Origin: CAYVDH01 sp964450355 | Lineage (GTDB): Bacteria > Bacteroidota > Bacteroidia > NS11-12g > UBA955 | Assembly (NCBI GenBank): GCA_964450355.1 | Contig: CAYVDH010000007.1 | Coordinates: 1 to 48,420 of the forward strand | Direction of reading: 5' to 3' | DNA length: 48,420 nucleotides | In this document: piece by piece, positions 16,499 to 25,680 of the stretch | How positions within the stretch are numbered: position 1 is the first letter of the stretch | How the letters are laid out: each line of letters opens with the position of its first letter | Notes under the pieces: generated by a model | What the model was told of the DNA's origin: nothing | The model's input: only the letters and a program-made list of their open reading frames with translations | The model's database searches: none | Made by a program: the position numbers and the translations under genes

Positions 16499-17227
16499 TT
16501 AGTAAGTCCATTCTCCGTGGCTTACTGGTAAACGATTTAATTCCTCTTTATAAAACTTCCATTGTGGCATATACTTTTCCATCAAGGTCAGGAAACGGTC
16601 GTTGTGATGTCTTTCTAAAAAGTGAATCATTTCGTGAACCACAATATATTCTAAGCAATGCAAAGGTTTTTTAGCCAGTTCTAAGTTTAGCCAAATTCTT
16701 TTTTTCTCAATGTTGCAAGTTCCCCATTTGGTTTTCATTTGTTTTACTTGCCAGTCGTCAACAGTCACACCAATTTGTTTTTCCCTTTTGTCAATAATGG
16801 GCTGAATGAGTTTTTTTAATTCTGTCCGATACCATTCGTTAATAATGATTTGTCGTTGTTCGTTTGTGCTGTTTGGTCTTACGTGCAGGTCGATATACGT
16901 TTTGGTCTTAAACACTACTTTTGGCGGTGCATCCTGTTCTATAATTCTCAACAAATATCGTTTGCCTTGAAAGTAATGGCTTTCACGTTCTTTAAATTGT
17001 CTTGGAGGTTGTCGGTCTTGAGCCACGAAATTCCGTTGGTGCTTTCTTATCCAACTAATTTTTGAAATAGCAAAAAGTCTTACAGCTTCATCATTTACTC
17101 GCAATGGTGCAGCAATACGAACCCTGCCCGTTGGAGGATAAACTGCCAAGTGCATATTCTTGATGTCTTTGCGAACAACATCAATAGAAAGTTGTGATGT
17201 GATATTTAGAATTTTAACTTCTTCCAT
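16499..17227 (-). CDS. YgjP/DUF45-like zinc metallopeptidase
   Basis: A 242-residue YgjP-type (M48-clan, DUF45) protein. The zinc motif HEMIHFLERHH begins at residue 198 (His198, Glu199, His202). The segment before it, MKTKWGTCNIEKKRIWLNLEL, is diagnostic of the family. Genes of this family often sit beside hsdR, and here it begins 3 bp after hsdR as the last gene of the operon. Its role in type I systems is not settled; proteolytic control of HsdR is one idea. ATG start at 17227. Confidence 0.9.
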   Translation of the reverse strand: MEEVKILNITSQLSIDVVRKDIKNMHLAVYPPTGRVRIAAPLRVNDEAVRLFAISKISWIRKHQRNFVAQDRQPPRQFKERESHYFQGKRYLLRIIEQDAPPKVVFKTKTYIDLHVRPNSTNEQRQIIINEWYRTELKKLIQPIIDKREKQIGVTVDDWQVKQMKTKWGTCNIEKKRIWLNLELAKKPLHCLEYIVVHEMIHFLERHHNDRFLTLMEKYMPQWKFYKEELNRLPVSHGEWTY

Positions 17228-17230
17228 TAC

Positions 17231-20200
17231 TTACTTGTAATCCTTTTGCTGTTTGATTACTTCAAAAATTGGGTCTAATTTTTCAGGCTTTTTATATTCT
17301 TCCAATACTGGTTTCACCACTTTGTTTTTCAAATGCTTTTCTTTTGAAAGTGTTCCTTCCCAATCATCGTGTTTGCCATAAATAACGGCACTGTCCATTG
17401 CAATTGTCAAAGGCTCATCTTTATCTAAGTTGTCATACAAAGCCCGTTTGGCTTGAGTGTTAATGCTTGAAGGATATTCGTTGCTTGTTTCCGGTTTCTT
17501 TACTTTTACAGCTAACTTTACAATCTCTTCCAAATACTTTTCGTATTCTGCAGCTTCTTCATTTCTTAACTTGATTAATTCCTCAAGCAAGACACTCATT
17601 TTTTCATAATAAATTGGGTTGGTTGGACTTTCTTCAATGATTACTTTTCGTAAGTTGTTTTCAATGGTTTCCGCCATTGCTTCTTTGTTTTTCTTGATAT
17701 TATTGGGCAATTTATCCAATGCACCTTTGCCGTCTTTTACCAATAATTCCACTAAACTAAAATCATCAAAAGCCGAAACCTTTTCACTCTCTTCTGCTGC
17801 AATGTAGCTATCAATTAAATGTCGCATTGCAGGTTCGTATTGTTTTAAATCTACCCAATCGCCACTGGCTAGTTGAATTTCTTTGCGAACACTTTCAAAA
17901 TGTTTTAGGTCGTTTTTAATCGCTTCAATTTCGGCTGGCTTATAGCCTGCTTCTTCCATTTCATCGGCTATGTTGGCATAAGCACGAATAAGTGTAATAA
18001 CAGCTTTGTATAATGCTACTCGTTTAGGTTCGCTGTCTTTTAAGTCTTCCTTTAATTGCGGATTGCCACAGAAATAAGCAATGTATTGTTGTGTGCCTTT
18101 CGGTGGAACTACTGGTTCGCACAAGGCTTTAATCGTTTCTAAAGCATCGTCTAATCTTTCTTTGCCTTTGGCTAATCTATCGCTTAACAAACCTTCAACA
18201 TCTGATTTGTCGTAATCTTCAAAAGCTTTGGAAGTGAAATCTTTGTAGGCATTTTCTAAACTGCCAAACAAATCTTTATAGTCAATAATGTAACCGTAAT
18301 CTTTATCGTCTCCGTCCAAGCGGTTTACTCGGCAAATTGCCTGAAACAAACCGTGGTCTTTCATACTTTTATCAATGTAAAGAAAGGTCGCACTTGGAGC
18401 ATCAAAACCTGTGAGCAGTTTGTCCACCACAATCAGTAATTTCAATTGTGCAGGCTCTTCAATAAAACGCTTTTTTGCTTCGTCTTCAAAATCCTCTGTA
18501 GCTTTTCCATTGAGCATTTTTTGATAAATATCATATTGCATCAACTTTTCGGTGTAGCCTTCGCCTTCGCCTTTGATGTCGCTGTGAGAAGGTGCAAATG
18601 ATGTAACAATAGCACAACGTGTAAAACCTGAATCTTGAAACAATTGATAAAATCTGCAAGCATTGTAAATACTATCTGAAACTAAAATTGCATTGCCTCT
18701 GCCGTTTTGAAGTCGTTCACGGGTTTCCATATCCAACAAAATATCGGCAACAATTTTTTGCAAGCGTCCAACAGAACTGAACACTTTTTTCATTGTGCCC
18801 CATTTCTGTTTCAGTTCGGTTTTGGCAAAGTCGGTTAAGCCTTTTGTTTTGCTATCAAACCAAGCATCAATTTTATCTAACGAAGTTATTTTTTGTTCTA
18901 TGTCTCTGGCTTCGTAGCGTAAATCCAAAACAACCCCATCTTTTACTGCTTCATCAAATTTGTAAGTGTGTATGTATTTACCAAAAATTTCAATGCTTCT
19001 TTTTTTGTCGGCTTGCATTAACGGTGTGCCTGTAAAACCAATAAACAAAGCTTTTTCTCCTAATAATTGTCGCATTGCTTTGTTCAATTCTCCGCTTTGA
19101 GTTCGGTGACATTCATCTACAAACACATAAAAATCTCCTTTGGGTTTAAAGTCCTTAGGCAAACTATTTTTTAGTTCCTCCAAATAGATGTCGTAATCGG
19201 CTTCTTCTTTGTTGCCAAACTTGTGAATGAGTGAACACAAAAGCCAGGGCTTTGTATCATTTAGTTTTTCAATTAAATCGGCTCCGCTTTTTGTTCTGTA
19301 AATGTGTTCGTCAACGCCTTTAAAAACCTTTTCAATTTGCTTGTCCAGTTCGTCTCGGTCGGTAATGATTAACACTCGAGCATTTGGATTGTATTCTCTA
19401 ATCCATTTGGTAAGCCACACCATTGTTAAACTTTTGCCGCTGCCTTGTGTATGCCAAATAATACCACCTTCTTTTTGTCGAATATGCTCTTGTGCCGCTT
19501 TTAAACCAAAGTATTGATTAGGTCTGCAAAATTTCTTTTGCCCTCGGTCATACACCACAAAATCGTGCAAAATTTCCATCAGCCTTTCTTTACCAAGCAT
19601 TTCAATAATTTGCTTGTCTAATAGATTATCGGCTTTGTCGGCTTGCTCTCTAATTGGTTTTGTAAGTTCTAAAAGGTATGTGTCATTAGGATTAAATTCT
19701 TCGCTAACTTCTTTCCATTTCAAATAATATTTTTCTGATGTATCAATGGCTGCATACCGCAAGCCTTCTACATCTTGCCCTGCCATTACTAACTGAATAG
19801 TTGTATAAAATGGTTTGATGAAAAGATGCTTTTGATTGTCGTTGTTCTGGCGAATACCTTCTGTGACAGAAACCGTACTTCGTTTCAATTCCAATACACC
19901 CAATGCAATGCCATTGATGTAAATTACAATATCAGGTCTTTTATTATGTTGCCCTTTTATGGTTACTTCTTCGGCAATGGCAAAATCATTATGATGTGGA
20001 TTTTTCCAATCAATTAAATGTATCGTGGTTTTGTTTTGTCCTGCTTCTTCTTTAACATTGATACCATAACGGAGTGCAGCATACACATTTTTGTTGGCTT
20101 GATAAAGGTCATCGCTGTTATTGATGGTTACCAATTTCTTGAACTCAAATAATGCTTTGCTGATGAGTGAAGGACTATAACCTTGTTTGGAAAGATGAAC

Positions 20201-20338
20201 CGTTAGCAAAAGTTCATCAACATTGCTGTTTTCTTCTTCTTTTTCCCAATTACCCAAATAACGATAGTTTAAAACTTCCTGAAAAAGCTTTACGATTCGG
20301 TTTTGAGTGGCACGTTCTATTTGTCCTACTTTGCTCAT
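17231..20338 (-). CDS. hsdR: Type I restriction enzyme HsdR, ATP-dependent translocase and nuclease
   Basis: The 1035-residue length is normal for HsdR. The nuclease domain is at residues about 10-190, with the PD-(D/E)xK site RPDIVIY (135-136) and ELK (150-152). Two RecA-like motor domains follow: Walker A TQGSGKS around 297-303, DECH at 408-411 and motif III GFTGTPL. A helical C-terminal domain completes it. It cleaves unmodified DNA after translocation, together with HsdM and HsdS. It is separated from hsdS by the darT-darG pair, one base downstream of darG. Base composition is higher in GC than the flanks, which fits horizontal transfer. Confidence 0.96.
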   Translation of the reverse strand: MSKVGQIERATQNRIVKLFQEVLNYRYLGNWEKEEENSNVDELLLTVHLSKQGYSPSLISKALFEFKKLVTINNSDDLYQANKNVYAALRYGINVKEEAGQNKTTIHLIDWKNPHHNDFAIAEEVTIKGQHNKRPDIVIYINGIALGVLELKRSTVSVTEGIRQNNDNQKHLFIKPFYTTIQLVMAGQDVEGLRYAAIDTSEKYYLKWKEVSEEFNPNDTYLLELTKPIREQADKADNLLDKQIIEMLGKERLMEILHDFVVYDRGQKKFCRPNQYFGLKAAQEHIRQKEGGIIWHTQGSGKSLTMVWLTKWIREYNPNARVLIITDRDELDKQIEKVFKGVDEHIYRTKSGADLIEKLNDTKPWLLCSLIHKFGNKEEADYDIYLEELKNSLPKDFKPKGDFYVFVDECHRTQSGELNKAMRQLLGEKALFIGFTGTPLMQADKKRSIEIFGKYIHTYKFDEAVKDGVVLDLRYEARDIEQKITSLDKIDAWFDSKTKGLTDFAKTELKQKWGTMKKVFSSVGRLQKIVADILLDMETRERLQNGRGNAILVSDSIYNACRFYQLFQDSGFTRCAIVTSFAPSHSDIKGEGEGYTEKLMQYDIYQKMLNGKATEDFEDEAKKRFIEEPAQLKLLIVVDKLLTGFDAPSATFLYIDKSMKDHGLFQAICRVNRLDGDDKDYGYIIDYKDLFGSLENAYKDFTSKAFEDYDKSDVEGLLSDRLAKGKERLDDALETIKALCEPVVPPKGTQQYIAYFCGNPQLKEDLKDSEPKRVALYKAVITLIRAYANIADEMEEAGYKPAEIEAIKNDLKHFESVRKEIQLASGDWVDLKQYEPAMRHLIDSYIAAEESEKVSAFDDFSLVELLVKDGKGALDKLPNNIKKNKEAMAETIENNLRKVIIEESPTNPIYYEKMSVLLEELIKLRNEEAAEYEKYLEEIVKLAVKVKKPETSNEYPSSINTQAKRALYDNLDKDEPLTIAMDSAVIYGKHDDWEGTLSKEKHLKNKVVKPVLEEYKKPEKLDPIFEVIKQQKDYK

Positions 20339-21391
20339 TTAAAAAGTGAATAAATTAAAAGAATAGTTTTTTAAATAATCATAGGATACTTGAACATATT
20401 CACGTTTGAATAATTCTTTCTTCCGCATATTCCATGTCGCTATGGATTGCATCACTTCGTCAATAGTGTATTTCGGGTGTTGTGTTATTATAAAATCTAC
20501 TGTTGCCAGAATCTCCAATGAAAGTTCAGATGTAAAGCCGGATAAAAATTGAATCAGACTATTTACCCTCTCTACATCTTCGGCTTTCAATTCTCGCTTT
20601 ACATATTGATTCACTTCTTCCCACTTTTCATAATTCAATTTCAAGGGCTCAAATGGTTTGGCTTGTCCTTGCTCCATTCCAGCTAGATATGTTCCATTCA
20701 AATGATACAATACCTTTTCTACGCCTAGCGCATAAGGCCCATAGTAATGGGCTTTGAAATCAAGGTTCAACCTTTGACCTTTTCGCTGTAAGAAATATGC
20801 CAACTTGTTCGCAGCAAAAAGACTGCTGTATTCGCCCATACTTTCAAAAGCAAATAAGGCATAAAGCAATGAAGCACGAGCAGGGGTTAAATGCACATCT
20901 TTTTTTACCTCCTGTTTTTGCAACACGGCTTTAATAGCATCATTCGGTTCAAATATCAACACCAAAGTTTCTAATCCATGCAATTTCTCTTCAATCATAT
21001 GTTTTACCTTTTCCCAATCCAAACCGCCATTACCACAGCCTAAAGGTGGAATGGCAATACTTTTCACTTTTTCCTCTTGTAATAACTTACGCAAGGCAAC
21101 CAAACCTTTTTCTATGTATTCATATTTGGAAGGGTAACGCCAATGCACTTTTGTTGGAAAGTTGATGATTAGCTTTTTACCCAATTGCAAATTTTCATCC
21201 CACACTGCCAGCAATTTTCCAGGCACTAATTCCTGTTTCTTACAGGCATCTATGTATGCCTTGTTGTTATTAGGAAAAGCCTCTTTAAACTGCAAAGCAA
21301 TTCCTTTGCCCATTACGCCAACCGTATTTACAGTGTTTACAAGAGCTTCTGCTCCCGATTGCATCATGTCGCCTTGTTTTTGTTCTATCAT
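20339..21391 (-). CDS. darG: DarG-like macrodomain ADP-ribosyl hydrolase antitoxin
   Basis: A 350-residue protein. Residues 1-150 are a macrodomain: QGDMMQSGAEALVNTVNTVG, GVMGKGIALQF, FPTKVHWRYPS (with the family lysine at 81) and PPLGCGNGGLDW (116-126). Residues 160-350 match the C-terminal helical domain of DarG, which holds the toxin. DarG removes ADP-ribose from thymidine in DNA and neutralises DarT. It starts 1 bp after darT. Full length; no lesion seen. Confidence 0.92.
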   Translation of the reverse strand: MIEQKQGDMMQSGAEALVNTVNTVGVMGKGIALQFKEAFPNNNKAYIDACKKQELVPGKLLAVWDENLQLGKKLIINFPTKVHWRYPSKYEYIEKGLVALRKLLQEEKVKSIAIPPLGCGNGGLDWEKVKHMIEEKLHGLETLVLIFEPNDAIKAVLQKQEVKKDVHLTPARASLLYALFAFESMGEYSSLFAANKLAYFLQRKGQRLNLDFKAHYYGPYALGVEKVLYHLNGTYLAGMEQGQAKPFEPLKLNYEKWEEVNQYVKRELKAEDVERVNSLIQFLSGFTSELSLEILATVDFIITQHPKYTIDEVMQSIATWNMRKKELFKREYVQVSYDYLKNYSFNLFTF

Positions 21392-21392
21392 A

Positions 21393-22034
21393 TCAAAAGA
21401 AGTATTGAGGCTGAATATTTACAGCCAAGTTAATATTTTTTTCATTTAAAATTCCTAAAGCCGTATCTGCCGCCTGTTGATTGTAAACATTTAATGATTC
21501 AATACAGTCAATCGGTACTTCATGCTGAACCAAAAATTCTGCCTGATACCTGCGTGGACGGTCAAAATCGCCATCGCTTTTGCTAAAGTTGCTGTTTTGA
21601 ATAGATTGCCAGTCAATGGCATCTAGTTCATTTAAATCATTGTAATGCATCACTGTGCCATCTTTTATATTTGCTTGGCCATCTGTGAAAAACCAGCGTG
21701 GTAGAGTTGCTAAATCATTAATCAGACAACGAATTACTATAATTTCGTTACGGTTTCGCCTTGGTACTAATGGATGCCAATAGCCTGAAATTATATTATA
21801 TAGCATAATGGATTTAGGTGTAAAATAAAACGGTACATAATCACCAATCATTCCATAATTTTTAATTTTTACAGGCGAAGTGCTTCGCACATCAATAATT
21901 TCTGGATTACCAATTTCAATATAATCGTCACTTGCATTGCAATGGTTCTTATTCACAATCCCATTTTTCAATAACAAAGGTAAGTTATTGATATGGGTAA
22001 TACGATAGCAATATTTTCTATTTTTGTTTATCAT
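21393..22034 (-). CDS. darT: DarT-like DNA ADP-ribosyltransferase toxin
   Basis: A 213-residue DUF4433/DarT toxin that uses NAD to ADP-ribosylate thymidine in single-stranded DNA. The NAD-site His14 (YRITHINNL), Arg50 in DVRSTSP, the motif FYFTPKSIMLY (69-79) and the catalytic Glu166 in RRYQAEFLV are all present, so it looks active. The start overlaps the hsdS stop by 4 bp (ATGA), so toxin synthesis is coupled to specificity-subunit translation. DarTG is a known anti-phage system. Confidence 0.93.
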   Translation of the reverse strand: MINKNRKYCYRITHINNLPLLLKNGIVNKNHCNASDDYIEIGNPEIIDVRSTSPVKIKNYGMIGDYVPFYFTPKSIMLYNIISGYWHPLVPRRNRNEIIVIRCLINDLATLPRWFFTDGQANIKDGTVMHYNDLNELDAIDWQSIQNSNFSKSDGDFDRPRRYQAEFLVQHEVPIDCIESLNVYNQQAADTALGILNEKNINLAVNIQPQYFF

Positions 22035-23203
22035 ACCAACCTAATCCTCCCTGTTAATAAATTCTGCATCATTCCCAGTTTCACCTTTTTGTATTTCTCC
22101 AACTTGCCCTCCAATGCCGCAATTTCCGCATCCATATCTGATAAAATGGTGGCGATGCGGGTTTGTTCTTCAAAGCTTGGCAAACTAATTTTCATATCAG
22201 TCAATGTTCCCATTTTGATATATGGTGTGTTGCCTGAATTGACTTCACTATCAATTCTTGCAGGTAAGAATTTATCAAGATAAATTTTTATGAAGTGAAT
22301 ATTTTGAGTAAAGCCTGTTAATACATAAGTCCTTTGATAAGCATTGAATTTACCATTGTAGTAGTGAACATAACCTACATTTTCACCATTGCCTGAGATA
22401 AGTAAGGCTTCATCATCAAAAGCGTACTCATTAATGAAAAAGTAATTTTTAGCACAAGTATAAAAACGATATTCTCCGTCTTCAGACATTGCATTTGCAT
22501 CTAATTTGCCTGTTGTAATTTTTGAACAAGTCTCCCCCAACTTCTTCACTTCCCAACCCTCCTTCGGTTGCAACAATTTTTGCATTGCCCCTTGCTTGAT
22601 GTTGCGTTTTTTGTCAATGTGTTTCTCTAAACTGCTTATCAAGGCATCGGCATCGGATAGGGCGGTGGCTATGGCGGTTTGTTCGGCTTTGGTAGGGACT
22701 GGAATTTTTACATTTGAAAGTAACCTTCCATTAGTTAAAGCTCTAGTCGTGTAAGACGCTGTTGATGTAATTTCTTTCCTTACAACCACAGAAGCAAAAC
22801 AATACTTTTTAAATGTTAATTCTAAAGTTGAATTTTTAGGTCTACCACGCAATACAAACCCGCTAAAGACAGTGTTTTCAAAATCTTCTAAAACAACTGT
22901 TGATACACCAATTTCTTCTACTGTTTCTGACGTTCTTGTAAAAAAAACATCTCCTTTTTTTACCTCATAATTTTTGATTTCCTGTGGAGTTAAAAATACC
23001 TTACCTTGGATATCTGATTTAAGTATGCCCGCATTTCTAAATACATCCATATAGTTTACTATAGGAGTGCCATATCCAAAAAATTCTTTCTCTTTATTAA
23101 GTCCATTTTTGAAATCGAAAATTTCCCCCAATGTTTTCACCTCCCAATCCCTCGGAATTAAACCTACTTCGGTCTGCTTATATCTATCTGCTACTAGCTC
23201 CAT
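22031..23203 (-). CDS. hsdS: Type I restriction specificity subunit HsdS
   Basis: A 390-residue protein with two target-recognition domains separated by the conserved coiled-coil repeats. TRD1 is about residues 10-165 and begins after TEVGLIPRDWEVKTLGEIF. The central helix is TAIATALSDADALISSLEKH. TRD2 starts at GWEVKKLGETC. The final helix is TRIATILSDMDAEIAALEGK, followed by MMQNLLTGRIRLV. It sets the split recognition sequence of the enzyme, which cannot be read from here. It overlaps hsdM by 10 bp. Confidence 0.95.
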   Translation of the reverse strand: MELVADRYKQTEVGLIPRDWEVKTLGEIFDFKNGLNKEKEFFGYGTPIVNYMDVFRNAGILKSDIQGKVFLTPQEIKNYEVKKGDVFFTRTSETVEEIGVSTVVLEDFENTVFSGFVLRGRPKNSTLELTFKKYCFASVVVRKEITSTASYTTRALTNGRLLSNVKIPVPTKAEQTAIATALSDADALISSLEKHIDKKRNIKQGAMQKLLQPKEGWEVKKLGETCSKITTGKLDANAMSEDGEYRFYTCAKNYFFINEYAFDDEALLISGNGENVGYVHYYNGKFNAYQRTYVLTGFTQNIHFIKIYLDKFLPARIDSEVNSGNTPYIKMGTLTDMKISLPSFEEQTRIATILSDMDAEIAALEGKLEKYKKVKLGMMQNLLTGRIRLV

Positions 23204-25674
23204 ACAAATCCCATTTTTTGAAGGTGAGCAGTTACTTTATTTTCCAATTCAGCTACATCGGTAGTTTGTTTTGGCAATGGTGTTTCGTATCGTTCTGCCA
23301 ATTCTTTTATGCGTTGGGTAAGGCGTTGGCTAATGCGTTCCATTTCAGTTTTTACGCTGCGTTCAATGCTTGCCATCCATTTATCGTCTACCACCAATTG
23401 TTTTATTTCGGTTTCGGTAAGTGTTTTGTAGCGTTCTATCACCTTTATATCCAAGTCGGCAATGGCTTCTTTTATTTTTTTGTTCAGTTCGGTTTGGTCA
23501 TCAATCAGTTTTAAATATAATTCCAACACTGCTTGTTCTCCATAAACTGTTTCAGGTTCGGCTGCTATTGCCAAATTTTGTTTTTTCGATTTTGGTTTTG
23601 TTGCCAAAAGTTCTTTCAATCGCTTTTGCACATTGGCTTTGTTCACTTTATCCAAATCCGCAAAATAGCCCTCTTCTGTATTGTGTTCTTCTTCCAGTTC
23701 GGTAAGCTGTGTGGTAATAGCTTCTTTATCTGCTTCTAATTTTTCAATGGCTTTTTTCTCAGCTAAGAAATAGCGGTCAATTACCAAAACCTTTGGAACA
23801 AGGTCACAATCCCAAACGGTTGCTGATTTGGTTTGTTTGATGATACTTAGTTCGGCTTTCCAACCATCAACGGCTATCAAATAGCAATCGTCTTGCATTA
23901 CCTCATTCCAATAATTCATCAAATGCTGGTACACATCGTATTTATCCATCAGGGCTTTGCCCATATAAGTACTCAACACATCTTCGGAAATTCTGAAAAT
24001 GGTTTGTTTCGGTTTGATACCAATGGTAAGTGCTTTTAGTAATTTGGTATTTCGTGTTTTCCAATCAGTAAATAAATCGTCCATCTCCTTGCTAAAACTC
24101 ACAAATTCGGGATGATTGAAAATGGTTTGCTTAATGTTGTCTTTACTTATTTTTAATTGGCTGTATAGTTTCCGTTTACTTGCAGAAAACAATTCTGATT
24201 TTAAGGTTTTATATACTTCCCAATATTCATTCAATGCTTCAATATCCGCATTAGGTATATCGCCCAACAAATGTGCTTCAATGTCTTGTATATCCTCGGC
24301 TTCTTGGCTGTCAATGTAGCGTGGAATGTTTAAATTGAAATCATTTTTAGGGTCGCTGATTTCTTCTACACTTACCAAGCGGCTATACTTGGGTAGTTCT
24401 GTTTGTTTATTAAAAATGTCTACAATCTTATGAATGTCTTGTTCACGCAGTCGGTTTTTATTTCCGTCTTTTATGAAACCTTTACTTGCATCAACCATAA
24501 AAATATGTTTGCGTTCATCTGCACCTTCTTTGTCCATTACAATAATGCAGGCAGGTATACCTGTGCCATAAAACAAGTTGGCAGGCAAGCCAATAATGCC
24601 TTTGATATAACCCCTTTCAATTAAACTTTTACGAATTTCCGCTTCTGCATTTCCTCTGAACAAAACACCGTGAGGTAGAATACAAGCACCTTTGCCCGTA
24701 CTTTTTAATGATTTGAGAATATGAAGTAAGAAGGCATAATCACCATTTTTATCGGGTGGTGTTTTGTATGATGCTTTTCCAGTTTTTGCACTTTCAATTT
24801 CATCTTTTTCAAAACGCCCAAAAAGGTCGTCTTGCGGATTAAAGCCAGTAGCCCAATTCTTGGAAGAGAAAGGTGGATTGGCAACTACAAAGTCAAACGT
24901 TTTCAGATGTCCGTTGCTATCTTTAAAAAACGGGTCAGATAAAGTGCTTTGCCCACGGTGAATTTCAATGGCTTCTTGTCCGTGCAAAATCATATTCATA
25001 CGAGCCAAAGCAGCAGTTGCCACATCTTTCTCTTGTCCGTAAATAGTCCCTTTCCCTTCGGCTTCGTCCAATGCTTTTAAAAGCAATGAACCCGAACCGC
25101 AGGTTGGGTCATAAAAAGTAGTTTTGTTTGTTGCATCGTGAATGCTCAACACTTTTGCCATCACACGGCTTACTTCACTAGGCGTATAAAATTGTCCTTT
25201 GCTTTTTCCGCTTTCGGTTGCAAAGTTTTTCATCAGATATTCAAAAGCATCGCCCAAAATATCATCGCCACCTGCACGGTTTTTACTAAAGTCGAGTGAA
25301 GGGTTTTCAAAAATCGCAATAAGGTTGGTGAGTTTGTCCACCATTTCTTTGCCTTTTCCCAATTTATCATCGTCAGCAAAATCAGCTACATCAATTACAC
25401 CTTTCAGGTCGTTAGCTCCAGCTAATTCTCCAATAATGATGTTGATTTGATTTCCAATGTCTTTGTTGCCCTTTAAGGCTTGCATATCTTTGAAACTACC
25501 GCCTTCGGGAATTGAAATGATTGCATCAGGGTCATCTGCATATTTGTCGGAAACATATTTTACAAATAACAAAACAAGTATGTAGTCCTTGTATTGGCTT
25601 GGGTCCATTCCACCTCTTAACTCGTCACAACTTGCCCACAGGGAACTGTATAATTCAGATTTTTTGATTGCCAT
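23194..25674 (-). CDS. hsdM: Type I restriction modification subunit HsdM, long form
   Basis: N6-adenine methyltransferase. The N-terminal helical bundle is at residues 1-150. The SAM site DPTCGSG is at 189-195, and the catalytic NPPF is at 266-269 within DFVVANPPFSSKNW. At 826 residues it is some 300 longer than classical HsdM. The extra C-terminal part (about 500-826) is largely helical and charged, probably a coiled-coil scaffold binding HsdS. Long HsdM proteins of this kind occur in other type I systems. It begins 6 bp after the DUF262 gene, so it is co-transcribed. Confidence 0.95.
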   Translation of the reverse strand: MAIKKSELYSSLWASCDELRGGMDPSQYKDYILVLLFVKYVSDKYADDPDAIISIPEGGSFKDMQALKGNKDIGNQINIIIGELAGANDLKGVIDVADFADDDKLGKGKEMVDKLTNLIAIFENPSLDFSKNRAGGDDILGDAFEYLMKNFATESGKSKGQFYTPSEVSRVMAKVLSIHDATNKTTFYDPTCGSGSLLLKALDEAEGKGTIYGQEKDVATAALARMNMILHGQEAIEIHRGQSTLSDPFFKDSNGHLKTFDFVVANPPFSSKNWATGFNPQDDLFGRFEKDEIESAKTGKASYKTPPDKNGDYAFLLHILKSLKSTGKGACILPHGVLFRGNAEAEIRKSLIERGYIKGIIGLPANLFYGTGIPACIIVMDKEGADERKHIFMVDASKGFIKDGNKNRLREQDIHKIVDIFNKQTELPKYSRLVSVEEISDPKNDFNLNIPRYIDSQEAEDIQDIEAHLLGDIPNADIEALNEYWEVYKTLKSELFSASKRKLYSQLKISKDNIKQTIFNHPEFVSFSKEMDDLFTDWKTRNTKLLKALTIGIKPKQTIFRISEDVLSTYMGKALMDKYDVYQHLMNYWNEVMQDDCYLIAVDGWKAELSIIKQTKSATVWDCDLVPKVLVIDRYFLAEKKAIEKLEADKEAITTQLTELEEEHNTEEGYFADLDKVNKANVQKRLKELLATKPKSKKQNLAIAAEPETVYGEQAVLELYLKLIDDQTELNKKIKEAIADLDIKVIERYKTLTETEIKQLVVDDKWMASIERSVKTEMERISQRLTQRIKELAERYETPLPKQTTDVAELENKVTAHLQKMGFVWS

Positions 25675-25680
25675 ATTTTT

